From Prado023 sp963774745 (lineage in GTDB: Bacteria > Actinomycetota > Actinomycetes > S36-B12 > CAIYMF01): a stretch of 64,000 bases of DNA. The position numbers and the translations under genes are program-made. The notes beneath the pieces were generated by a model that worked only from the letters and a program-made list of their open reading frames with translations, did no database searches and was not told the origin of the DNA. The stretch is taken from contig CAVZGE010000003.1 of assembly GCA_963774745.1 (NCBI GenBank), positions 248,001 to 312,000 on the forward strand, written 5' to 3'. This document shows positions 57,241 to 64,000 of this stretch, one piece after another (the stretch's first letter is position 1; each line of letters starts with the position of its first letter).

Positions 57241-58898
57241 AGGCTGTACGTCAGCCAGCCACCGTCGAGGTTCACCACGTCGTACCCGAGCTGGGTCAGC
57301 AACCGGGCCGCCGTGTGCCCGCGCTGGCCGACCTGGCAGTACACGGCGACCGGGACCGGCTGCCCGGAGGCGTCCCGCGGGATCTCGGTGTGCCGTGCGC
57401 GCAGGTCGTCGACGCTCACGTTGATCGAGCCCTCGATGTGGCCGCGGCGGTGCTCGCCCGGCGTGCGCACATCCACCAGGAAGCGGTCGGTGGCGTCCAC
57501 CTCGTCCCAGCCGATGGTCCGGGTGGTGCCGGCCATGATGTTCTCCGCCACGTACCCGAGCTGGTTGATCGGATCCTTGGCCGAGCCGAAGGGCGGCGCG
57601 TAGGCCAGCTCCAGGGCCGCCAGGTCGTCGGCGGTCACCCCCCCGGTGATCGCCGTCGCCAGGACGTCGATGCGCTTGTCGGTGCCGATGCCGCCCACGC
57701 CCTGGGCGCCCAGGATCTGACCCGTCTGCGGGTCGAAGAGCAGCTTGAGGCTGATCCGCTCGGCCCCCGGGTAGTAGCCGGCGTGTGAGCCGGGATGGGT
57801 GTGGATCGCCGCATGCGCCCGGCCTGAGGCCTTCAGCCGCTTCTCGTTGGCGCCGGTCACCGCCACGGTCAGGTCGAACACCTTCACGATCGCGGTGCCC
57901 AGGACCCCGCCGAAGCGGATGGTCCGACCGGCGATGGCGTCGGCCACGAGGCGGCCCTGGCGGTTGGCCGAGTTGGCCAGCGGGACCAGCGTCGGCTCGC
58001 CGGTGGTGGCATCGGACTTGTCCACCGCGTCGCCCACGGCGTAGATGTGCGGGTCGGAGGTGTGCATCTGGTCGTCGACCTTGATCCCACCCCGCGGGCC
58101 GAGCTCCAGCCCGGCTGCGACGGCCAGCTTCGTGTCGGGGCGCACGCCGATGCTCATGATGACCATGTCGGCGTCGATCTCACGCCCGTCGGAGAGCAGG
58201 ACGGTCTCCGGGCGGACCTCGGTGACCTGCACGCCGAGCGCCAGGTGCACGCCGTGCTTGCGCAGCTCGGCGGCCACGATGGCGGCCATCTCCGGGTCGA
58301 GCGGTGCCATGACCTGGGTGCCGAGCTCGACGACCGTCACGTCCATGCCACGCTCGCGCAGGCTCTCGGCCATCTCCAGGCCGATGAACCCGCCACCCAC
58401 GATGACCGCCGACAGCGCCGCGCCCCCGACCGCCTCCTCGCTGGAGTCGACGGACAGCAGCAGCGAGTCGACGCGCTCCTTGATCCGGTCGGTGTCCTCG
58501 ATCGTGCGCAGCGTCAGCGCGCGCTCCACGCCGGGGATCGGGGGGACGATGGGGGAGGCGCCGGGGGAGAGCACGAGGTGGTCGTAGGCCTCGGTGTAGG
58601 ACTCGCCGGTGGTCAGGTCCTTCACGGTGACCGTGCGTGCGGCCGGATCGATCGACGTGACCTCGGAGTTGACGCGCACGTCGAGGCCGAACCGGGCGTT
58701 CAGGCTCTTCGGGGTCTGCAGCAGGAGGTTCCTCCGGTCGGCGATCGTGCCGCCGATGTAGTAGGGCAGGCCGCAGTTGGCGAACGAGACGTACCCGCTG
58801 CGCTCGAGGACGACGATCTCGTGGGACTCGTCGAGCCGGCGAAGGCGGGTCGCGGCAGAGGCTCCGCCGGCGACGCCGCCGATGATGATGGTCTTCAT
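57225..58898 (-). CDS. CoA-disulfide reductase / rhodanese fusion (persulfide-handling FAD oxidoreductase)
   Basis: A 557-residue fusion of a pyridine nucleotide-disulfide oxidoreductase and a rhodanese domain. The FAD site is MKTIIIGGVAGGASAATRLR, the single redox Cys is C42 in GYVSFANCGLPYYIGG and the NAD(P)H site is AVIVGGGFIGLEMAESLRER. The rhodanese domain has its active-site Cys at about 521 in VYCQVGQRGHTAARLL. Relatives (CoADR-Rhod, Npsr) reduce CoA disulfide, CoA persulfide or polysulfide. GAGGAGCACC precedes ATG 58898. The operator upstream points to control by a CsoR/CstR-type sensor. Confidence 0.9.
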   Translation of the reverse strand: MKTIIIGGVAGGASAATRLRRLDESHEIVVLERSGYVSFANCGLPYYIGGTIADRRNLLLQTPKSLNARFGLDVRVNSEVTSIDPAARTVTVKDLTTGESYTEAYDHLVLSPGASPIVPPIPGVERALTLRTIEDTDRIKERVDSLLLSVDSSEEAVGGAALSAVIVGGGFIGLEMAESLRERGMDVTVVELGTQVMAPLDPEMAAIVAAELRKHGVHLALGVQVTEVRPETVLLSDGREIDADMVIMSIGVRPDTKLAVAAGLELGPRGGIKVDDQMHTSDPHIYAVGDAVDKSDATTGEPTLVPLANSANRQGRLVADAIAGRTIRFGGVLGTAIVKVFDLTVAVTGANEKRLKASGRAHAAIHTHPGSHAGYYPGAERISLKLLFDPQTGQILGAQGVGGIGTDKRIDVLATAITGGVTADDLAALELAYAPPFGSAKDPINQLGYVAENIMAGTTRTIGWDEVDATDRFLVDVRTPGEHRRGHIEGSINVSVDDLRARHTEIPRDASGQPVPVAVYCQVGQRGHTAARLLTQLGYDVVNLDGGWLTYSLARAS

Positions 58899-58930
58899 GG
58901 TGCTCCTCGGGTCGGTTGCGTGATGAGCCA

Positions 58931-58936
58931 AGTATA
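58931..58936 (-). promoter_or_regulatory. -10 box TATACT of the rhodanese-fusion gene
   Basis: TATACT on the minus strand overlaps the right edge of the palindrome and would leave a leader of about 25 nt with the GAGGAG ribosome site. It is the closest match to a consensus -10 in the window. Confidence 0.6.
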
Positions 58937-58950
58937 CCCCTAGGGGTATA
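58933..58950. promoter_or_regulatory. perfect palindrome TATACCCCTAGGGGTATA, CsoR/CstR-type operator
   Basis: An 18-bp perfect palindrome overlapping the -10 box of the CoA-disulfide reductase/rhodanese gene. Its TACCCC...GGGGTA core is that of the CsoR-family repressors, including the persulfide sensor CstR. Repressor binding would block RNA polymerase. No csoR/cstR gene is within the window. Confidence 0.75.
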
Positions 58951-59013
58951 TCCGAAACCGGATCCACCGGCGTTCCGTGCCCCCGAGGACTGATGTGGAG
59001 CCTATCGGCCGCC

Positions 59014-59019
59014 TAGTCT
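59014..59019 (+). promoter_or_regulatory. -10 box TAGTCT of the ATPase module
   Basis: TAGTCT then cgggggc (7 nt) and GTG 59027. It would transcribe both genes of the module. Confidence 0.5.
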
Positions 59020-59026
59020 CGGGGGC

Positions 59027-60169
59027 GTGCTGATCAGACACCTGACCATCGGGGGCCTGCGCTCCTACGCGCCCGAGCCGCAGCGTGTCCGCCTCGCACC
59101 GCTGACCTTGGTCTTCGGGCCCAACTCCGCGGGGAAGTCGTCACTGCTGTCGGTCCTGCCGATGCTGGCCCAGACCGCCGCCCGTCCGGACGTGCTGTCG
59201 ATGTCCGGTGACCTGGTCGAGGGTGGCTCGTTCCGGATGGCCGTGCACTGCCACGACGAGGCAGCGCCCATGACCCTCGGGTTCGGGTGGACCTCGGGCG
59301 AGGGCGTTGCGCGTGATGCCGCCATCTCGTTCCGGTGGGATCCCTCCCGGCGAGCGGCGATCCGCTCGCACACCGAGCTGGCCGACGGCGATGAGCGCGC
59401 CTCGATCGAGGGGCCACGACCGTGGGGCGACCAGCCCGGCGTCGCGCTGCACCATCGGGTGACCGAGGAGTTCTGGGGCACTCTGGATCGGGTGTACTTC
59501 GTCGGGCCGATGCGCAGCCGGGCGGAGCGCACGACGTTCGTCGGCCAGGGCATCGAGGACTACGTCGGCCCATCCGGCGAGGAGATGGCCGCCATCCTGC
59601 ACGGGCGACCCGACCTCGTCACGGCTGTCAACCAGTGGTGCGACCGGCTCGGACTGGGCTACCACGTGCGCATGCTCGATCCGCTCAACCAGGACCTCGT
59701 GATGACGGCCGGCGAGTTCGCGGTCCTCGCCCTGGAGGACGTGCGCCGTGACCCGCCGGTCCTGGTCTCCTCGCGCGGCGTGGGCTACGGCGTGGGCCAG
59801 CTGCTGCCGATCATCGTCCAGTCGTTGCTCACGGCGTCGGGGATGATCCTGGTCGAGCAGCCCGAGGTGCACCTGCACCCGCGGCTGCAGTCCGCGGTCG
59901 GCGACCTGTTCGTCGACACCGTGGTCTCCGGGCGGGCGCAGCTGCTCGTCGAGACGCACTCCGAGCACCTGGTGCTGCGGCTGCTGCGCAGGGTGCGCGA
60001 GGGGGTGCTCGACCCTGACGATCTGGCGATCCTCTACGTGGACCTGGACGAGGAGGGGGCGGCGTTCGTCCGGCGCCTGGAGGTCGACGCCGAGGGCGAC
60101 CTGGTCGACGGGTGGCCGGGCGGGTTCTTCGACGAGCGGCTGGCCGAGGTGCTGGGCGGGCGCTCGTGA
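59027..60169 (+). CDS. AAA family ATPase with DUF3696-like C-terminus
   Basis: A 380-residue ABC-type AAA_15/AAA_21 ATPase, as in OLD-family and SMC-like proteins. The Walker A GPNSAGKSS is at residues 31-39. Walker B with catalytic Glu-like residues is MILVEQPEVHLHP (273-285), then the D-loop/switch His region ETHSEHLVLRLLRR (309-322). The last 60 residues (ILYVDLDEEGAAFVRRLEVD and GGFFDERLAEVL) match DUF3696. No TOPRIM nuclease follows, unlike OLD proteins. Such ATPases often work with a separate effector, here plausibly the overlapping downstream gene (GTGA). Confidence 0.85.
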   Translation: MLIRHLTIGGLRSYAPEPQRVRLAPLTLVFGPNSAGKSSLLSVLPMLAQTAARPDVLSMSGDLVEGGSFRMAVHCHDEAAPMTLGFGWTSGEGVARDAAISFRWDPSRRAAIRSHTELADGDERASIEGPRPWGDQPGVALHHRVTEEFWGTLDRVYFVGPMRSRAERTTFVGQGIEDYVGPSGEEMAAILHGRPDLVTAVNQWCDRLGLGYHVRMLDPLNQDLVMTAGEFAVLALEDVRRDPPVLVSSRGVGYGVGQLLPIIVQSLLTASGMILVEQPEVHLHPRLQSAVGDLFVDTVVSGRAQLLVETHSEHLVLRLLRRVREGVLDPDDLAILYVDLDEEGAAFVRRLEVDAEGDLVDGWPGGFFDERLAEVLGGRS

Positions 60170-61230
60170 CCGACAGGGCCGCGCTGCCCCGCCGGACGGT
60201 GTTCGGCGTGGCGATCTCCACGAGCGCGTTGGGCGACCGCTCCGAGGATCCCGCCCTGCGCCGCGCCATCCACGAGGAGCTCCTCGAGGACCTCGCCGTG
60301 CACGGCCGGCTCGTCTTCACCTCCCAGGAGCACCTCGACCTCTTCGTCGCTGCGGTCGGGCGGCTCCCGACGTCGCTGGCCAAGGCCTGGGAGGTGGTGC
60401 TCTCCAGCCGCCGGGTGCAGGTGGGGATCGCCCGGCCGCCCCTCGACGAGCTGCTCAGCGACATCCTCGACCCGGGCCTGATCGACTCCGAGCTCTCCGA
60501 CGACCTCGAGCTCGTGCTCGTCGAGGCCGACCAGGCCGAGCTGCTCGGCGTCGCCGCGGACGAGTTCTCCGCCATCACCCCGTCGGGGCTGGTGGAGATC
60601 GGGCGGATCACCACCGCCGGGCGGACCGCCGTGCTCATGGCCGCGCGCCAGGTGCTCGACGCGCCGCTGCGCGAGGGGGTCAACCGCGAGGTGGAGTGGA
60701 AGGAGCGCTTCGGGCCGCTGTGCGCGGAGAGCAGGCCCCTGGTCATCTACGACAAGTTCGTGGGCCAGCAGACGGTGCGCCGGTACCTGTACAACCAGGG
60801 GACCGGCGACGGTCTGACCTGGTTCCTCGCGCGGGTCGGGATGACACCGGGGCGCCGGGTTCGGATCATCACGGCGGTCACCGACTCGGTGGACCGCGGC
60901 CAGCGCTTCGACGAGGAGGCGATGGTGACCGGGTTCCTGCGGATGATGGCCTCGATGGCCGACCGGGACCTGCGCCTGGAGCTGGTGCTCGTGCCGGAGC
61001 GGTCGCGCGGGGAGAAGGGGCGCGGCGTCGAGCGGTTCGGCCACGACCGGCACCTGCGGTTCGGCGAGCGGGCAGCGCTGGCCCTCGGTGCGGGGATGCA
61101 GACCTTCGCCAACGCGACGTTCCGCGAGACGGTCACGGTCGCCCGGCTGCCGATCGCCGACGCCAAGGCCCGGGAGGAGCGTTCTGTGAAGGCCGCACTG
61201 CGCCCGCCGGAGGGCGGCTGGCTCGGCTGA
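60166..61230 (+). CDS. unrecognised protein with phospholipase-D-like C-terminal region, partner of the ATPase
   Basis: A 354-residue protein I cannot assign. The N-terminal 160 residues are helical and acidic (SELSDDLELVLVEADQAELL), starting with TVFGVAISTSALGD. The C-terminal half reads LVIYDKFVGQQTVRRYLYNQ, VRIITAVTDSV, LRLELVLVPER and FGHDRHLRF (293-299) before a GAGMQTFANATF stretch. The alternation of strands, the HDR motif and a downstream Gly-rich turn recall PLD-like domains found in defence effectors, with an incomplete HKD. It overlaps the ATPase gene by 4 nt. No signal peptide or membrane segment. Confidence 0.55.
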   Translation: MTDRAALPRRTVFGVAISTSALGDRSEDPALRRAIHEELLEDLAVHGRLVFTSQEHLDLFVAAVGRLPTSLAKAWEVVLSSRRVQVGIARPPLDELLSDILDPGLIDSELSDDLELVLVEADQAELLGVAADEFSAITPSGLVEIGRITTAGRTAVLMAARQVLDAPLREGVNREVEWKERFGPLCAESRPLVIYDKFVGQQTVRRYLYNQGTGDGLTWFLARVGMTPGRRVRIITAVTDSVDRGQRFDEEAMVTGFLRMMASMADRDLRLELVLVPERSRGEKGRGVERFGHDRHLRFGERAALALGAGMQTFANATFRETVTVARLPIADAKAREERSVKAALRPPEGGWLG

Positions 61231-61495
61231 ACCCGCCACCTCGCGGCCGTTGCCGTCGAAAGGCGGGAGTCACCCTCCCCTGAGGCCCGTAGGTGACCAA
61301 CCGTGCGCTCGTTCGCGTCGATCCCGGCCGCGCCGTTCCGGGTCTTCCGACCGGAACGGGCGCGGGGTCCCCCACGGGCCCCGACGGCCGGCCCGGGCTC
61401 GACGGGAACGGCCGCGAGGTCGGCCTGGATGCCCGGTGCCCGACGTGCGGCGGGGTTGCCCGGCGCTCGTCCCGTGGTCGCGTACGGTGTCGGGC
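61231..61495 (+). other. 265-nt intergenic region, no gene seen
   Basis: Open frames cross this stretch but none has a start-proximal promoter or family features. A GC-rich segment (about 61250-61310) could fold, but I recognise no riboswitch or small RNA. A -10 box TACGGT at 61483-61488 belongs to the next gene. Confidence 0.5.
61483..61488 (+). promoter_or_regulatory. -10 box TACGGT of the trypsin-fold gene
   Basis: TACGGT followed by gtcgggc (7 nt) and ATG 61496. Confidence 0.45.
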
Positions 61496-63244
61496 ATGGC
61501 CGATGGCGACGGGCGCAGCCCCGATGGCCCCGTTCCCGGGGCGGTTCCCGAGGGCGACGACCCACTGGCCGCCGAGCCGGCGACGGGGCGCAAGCGCCCG
61601 ATCTGGTTGGCAGCCCTGGCCGCGCTCATCACCTTCCTGGCCCTCTACGGGGCGTACTCGCGGCAGAGCTCCGACGGCGGCGGCGCCGACTCCCCGGAGA
61701 GCCCGGCGGGGCTGTTCCAGCAGGCCCAGGCGCAGGGGACGTCGCTGACGGCGGTGGGCCGCACGACCGGTCTGGCGCAACCTTGCACGGCCTGGTTGCT
61801 GGACGTCGGTGCTGGTGGCGGGGCCGACGCCTATGCCGTGACCACGGCGCGCTGCGTCGGCCAGGCCGACGCCGCCACGATCATGGCCGATGCCGACCTG
61901 GATGACGCGAGCGTCGAGTTCAACGCGTTCGCACCGCTGACCACCGCGAAGCAGGCAGACCTGGTCAAGGCCCCCATCGAGGCCGTCGAATGGGCCTCGG
62001 CCCGGGGCACGGACCTCGCTGTGCTGCGCCTGGGGACGACCTACGGCGAGCTCGATGCGCGGGGGGTGCGCCCGATCGATCCGGTGGCTGCCCCGGAGGC
62101 GCGGGCGGAGATCCTCATCGCGGGAGTCCCGGTCGAGGGGATCGAGACGAACCAGCAGTACCTGCGCGGGAGTCGCTGCCAGGTCGGGCAGACGACCGAC
62201 GTCCTCGAGGACGGACTGCTCTGGCGAGCGCTCCAGGGCTCGGACTGCGCCGGGATCCTCGGTGGGTCCCAGGGGTCGGCGGTGTTCAACCCCGCGGGGG
62301 AGGCGGTCGCCATGGTCAGCACGACGACCATCGGCTCGACCCAGGGGACCGCGTGCGCCCTGGGACGTGCATGCCAGGTCGCCGACGACGGCGGCATCTC
62401 GGTCCAGGAGGACACCAGCTACATGGTGCCCGTTGCGGACCTGGCCGGGTGCTTCCCGGAGGGCACGTTCAGGATCGGCGAGGGCTGCGCCCTGGAGGAT
62501 CCGGCGGCCGCGCTCCCGGCCAGGGCGGCCGCGCCGGTCGCCAAGCCGGGGTCGACGGTCGCTGTCCAGCTCGAGGGGGACCTGCCGGCGGGGTTCGCGA
62601 CGACTGCCGACATCGAGGTCAAGCAGGGGCCCGTGGGCACGGTCGACTGCACTGCTCCGGACGGTTGGCTGCCCGCTGGCGTTGCGGCTGCCCTTGCGGC
62701 CGCCGAGGCCGGCGTGCCCCAGGAGGCCGCACTCCCCACTGGTGGCGGGACGTCGGCGAGTGCGGAGCCTGAGGTGGACGTGTCGGCTGGGGCCAGCGCG
62801 GAGGCGTCCCCGAGTCCTGTGGCTGGGGCAGGGCCCGGGTCGGGGGGCGCCGTCCCCACCGATCCGGGGCAGTGGGTGTACCCGGTCATCCTCCCGACCG
62901 ACGAGGGCTTCACCCTGGTCTGCGTCGGGTCGGCCGGCCAGCCCACCGAGATCGTGATCGGGGCCGACGGCACCGCGCCCGACCCGGCGACCATCGAGCT
63001 GACCACCACCGGGGTCGAGGGCGGGGTGCAGGTGGAACCGGTCTTCGATCCCCCGGAGCTCAGCCAGTTCCGCTGGGTCAGCGGCCCGGTCGACTCGATC
63101 GACTGCACGACCGCCGAGGGCTACGTCGAGTACCGCCGCGTCCCGGCGACCATCCAGGCCGCCGACCTGCCGAGCATGGTCTGTGTGATCGGCATGGACG
63201 CGGCGGGCAACGAGTCGAAGCCCGCTGCCATCAGGGTGGAGTGA
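61496..63244 (+). CDS. membrane-anchored trypsin-fold protein, probable pseudoprotease
   Basis: A 582-residue protein. A 34-residue cytoplasmic tail and one membrane helix (RPIWLAALAALITFLALYGA) precede an extracellular chymotrypsin-like domain. The Asp (GTDLAVLRL, D173) and Ser (GGSQGSAVFN, S258) of the triad are present, but the usual TAAHC reads TTARC, giving Arg119 instead of His. Several cysteine pairs follow. After residue 340 come a second domain with conserved VDCTAPDGWLP- and IDCTTAEGY-type repeats and an Ala/Ser/Pro-rich linker. It is probably a binding or scaffold protein at the cell surface. Confidence 0.75.
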   Translation: MADGDGRSPDGPVPGAVPEGDDPLAAEPATGRKRPIWLAALAALITFLALYGAYSRQSSDGGGADSPESPAGLFQQAQAQGTSLTAVGRTTGLAQPCTAWLLDVGAGGGADAYAVTTARCVGQADAATIMADADLDDASVEFNAFAPLTTAKQADLVKAPIEAVEWASARGTDLAVLRLGTTYGELDARGVRPIDPVAAPEARAEILIAGVPVEGIETNQQYLRGSRCQVGQTTDVLEDGLLWRALQGSDCAGILGGSQGSAVFNPAGEAVAMVSTTTIGSTQGTACALGRACQVADDGGISVQEDTSYMVPVADLAGCFPEGTFRIGEGCALEDPAAALPARAAAPVAKPGSTVAVQLEGDLPAGFATTADIEVKQGPVGTVDCTAPDGWLPAGVAAALAAAEAGVPQEAALPTGGGTSASAEPEVDVSAGASAEASPSPVAGAGPGSGGAVPTDPGQWVYPVILPTDEGFTLVCVGSAGQPTEIVIGADGTAPDPATIELTTTGVEGGVQVEPVFDPPELSQFRWVSGPVDSIDCTTAEGYVEYRRVPATIQAADLPSMVCVIGMDAAGNESKPAAIRVE

Positions 63245-63351
63245 CGGGGCGTCCGGGCCGCCCCGGCGACCGCACCGGAACCCCGCGAGCGGACGTGGGC
63301 GCGGGGTCGATGTGTCCTGCTCGTCGAGGGGCGCGCCGAGTCGACGGCTGA

Positions 63352-63357
63352 CAGGAT
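63352..63357 (+). promoter_or_regulatory. -10 box CAGGAT of the M20 dipeptidase gene
   Basis: CAGGAT then ggccgtc (7 nt) and ATG 63365. Confidence 0.4.
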
Positions 63358-63364
63358 GGCCGTC

Positions 63365-64000
63365 ATGAGCGACCCCACCCTCGGCCAGTTCACGTCCGCC
63401 GTTGCCGCTGCCCTGCCGGGCATCCGCGCCGACCTCGAGGATCTCGTCCGGATCCCGAGCGTCAGCCGCGAAGGGGCGACCTCCCCGGATGTCGCGCGTA
63501 GCGCGGAGACTGTCGCAACGCTGCTGGCGGACCTGGGGATGCCCGACGTGCGCGTCCTCGAGGCCGATGACGGGGCTCCGGCCGTGGTCGCGCGGATGCC
63601 GGCCCCGGACGGCGCGCCCACCGTGCTGCTCTACGCCCACCACGACGTGCAGCCCGCCGGCAACCTCGCCGACTGGCACAGCGATCCGTTCGAGCCGGTC
63701 GAGCGTGGCGGCCGGCTCTACGGTCGCGGCGCGGCGGACGACAAGGCCGGCATCATGGCCCACGTCGGGGCGCTGCGAGTGCTGCAGGCGGCCTACCCGG
63801 ACGGGCTGCCGGTCGGCGTGACGGTGTTCGTGGAGGGGGAGGAGGAGGTCGGGTCGCCGACGTTCGGCCCGTTCCTCGAGGAGTACGGCGACCTCCTGGC
63901 CGCCGACGTCGTCGTGATCGCGGACTCGTCGAACTGGGAGGTCGACGTCCCGGGGTTCACCACCTCGCTGCGTGGGCTGGTCGAGGTGTTCGTGGAGGTG
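63365..64000 (+). CDS. M20 family dipeptidase, 5' part (gene truncated by the window edge)
   Basis: The first 212 residues of a zinc metallopeptidase of the M20/M25/M40 group; the frame is still open at base 64000. The metal-binding motifs are LLYAHHDVQPAGNLADWHSD (first His and the catalytic Asp), LYGRGAADDKAGIMAHVGAL (bridging Asp) and FVEGEEEVGSPTFGPF (catalytic Glu pair). The WHSDPFEP block is typical of carnosinase/CNDP-like dipeptidases. It acts in the cytosol on dipeptides, which would fit the peptide importer and oligopeptidase B in the window. The dimerisation domain is only just begun. Confidence 0.92.
   Translation, partial: MSDPTLGQFTSAVAAALPGIRADLEDLVRIPSVSREGATSPDVARSAETVATLLADLGMPDVRVLEADDGAPAVVARMPAPDGAPTVLLYAHHDVQPAGNLADWHSDPFEPVERGGRLYGRGAADDKAGIMAHVGALRVLQAAYPDGLPVGVTVFVEGEEEVGSPTFGPFLEEYGDLLAADVVVIADSSNWEVDVPGFTTSLRGLVEVFVEV

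Noticed and set aside
61293..61748. A plus-strand frame with a CPTCGG motif between the ATPase module and the trypsin-fold gene
   Set aside because: It runs 250 nt into the trypsin-fold gene in another frame, lacks a ribosome site, and has only one Cys pair.

Overview
This window is high-GC DNA from one actinobacterial chromosome (Actinomycetota, class Actinomycetes). The evidence is gene content typical of that group: mihF (actinobacterial integration host factor), a WhiB regulator, a SigR/SigH sigma factor with its zinc anti-sigma factor, PdtaS, nickel superoxide dismutase with its dedicated protease, the fused E2-E1 oxoglutarate dehydrogenase Kgd, ribosomal protein bL37, and a cysteine-rich leader peptide ahead of the sulfite reductase operon. 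I cannot place it below class. Coding density is very high. Many genes overlap by 1, 4 or 8 bases, and many first genes look leaderless, with a TANNNT or CANNNT -10 box 6-8 nt before ATG/GTG. There are no rRNA or tRNA genes, CRISPR arrays, complete insertion sequences or prophages that I can see.

Layout. 1-10815 (+): a housekeeping run, pyrD (3' end only)-pyrF-mihF-gmk-rpoZ-coaBC-metK-GNAT-priA-def-fmt-rsmB, covering pyrimidine and nucleotide synthesis, CoA and SAM synthesis, replication restart and translation initiation. coaBC appears to start with CTG. 10799-20642: an MFS exporter, the sigH-rsrA redox stress pair, small conserved proteins, the 24-residue ribosomal protein bL37, an orphan PilT ATPase, a hotdog-fold protein, a secreted protein, an SIS isomerase followed by the PdtaS sensor kinase, and whiB. 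20961-25479: a lipid kinase, a SigB/SigF-type sigma factor with an RsbW-like partner, and sodN with a translationally coupled GNAT gene, divergent from sodX. 25480-26771: a repeat-rich island around a DUF559 endonuclease-like gene flanked by 44-bp direct repeats. 26772-35560: a quinone-oxidoreductase-like dehydrogenase, kgd, a histone-deacetylase-like amidohydrolase, a DmpA-type aminopeptidase and a PatB-type C-S lyase. 35640-41461 (-): a complete oligopeptide/dipeptide ABC transporter whose binding protein seems anchored by a C-terminal membrane helix. 41626-44070: oligopeptidase B.

43806-51121 (-): an assimilatory sulfate reduction operon: Cys-leader peptide, sulfite reductase, zinc-ribbon protein, APS reductase (cysH), cysD, cysN, siroheme synthase (cysG) and sirohydrochlorin chelatase. 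Together these take sulfate to sulfide and make the siroheme the reductase needs. A SulP transporter (53909-55615) and a CoA-disulfide-reductase/rhodanese fusion under a perfect TATACCCC-type palindrome (58933-58950) add possible sulfate uptake and persulfide handling nearby. The remainder holds a wall-polymer transferase-like gene, a two-domain PPK2 polyphosphate:AMP phosphotransferase, a cold-shock protein, and at 59027-61230 a two-gene module of an AAA ATPase (DUF3696 type) coupled to an unrecognised protein with a phospholipase-D-like tail. That module is the best candidate here for an uncharacterised system. It is followed by a trypsin-fold protein that has lost its catalytic His and by the 5' part of an M20 dipeptidase.
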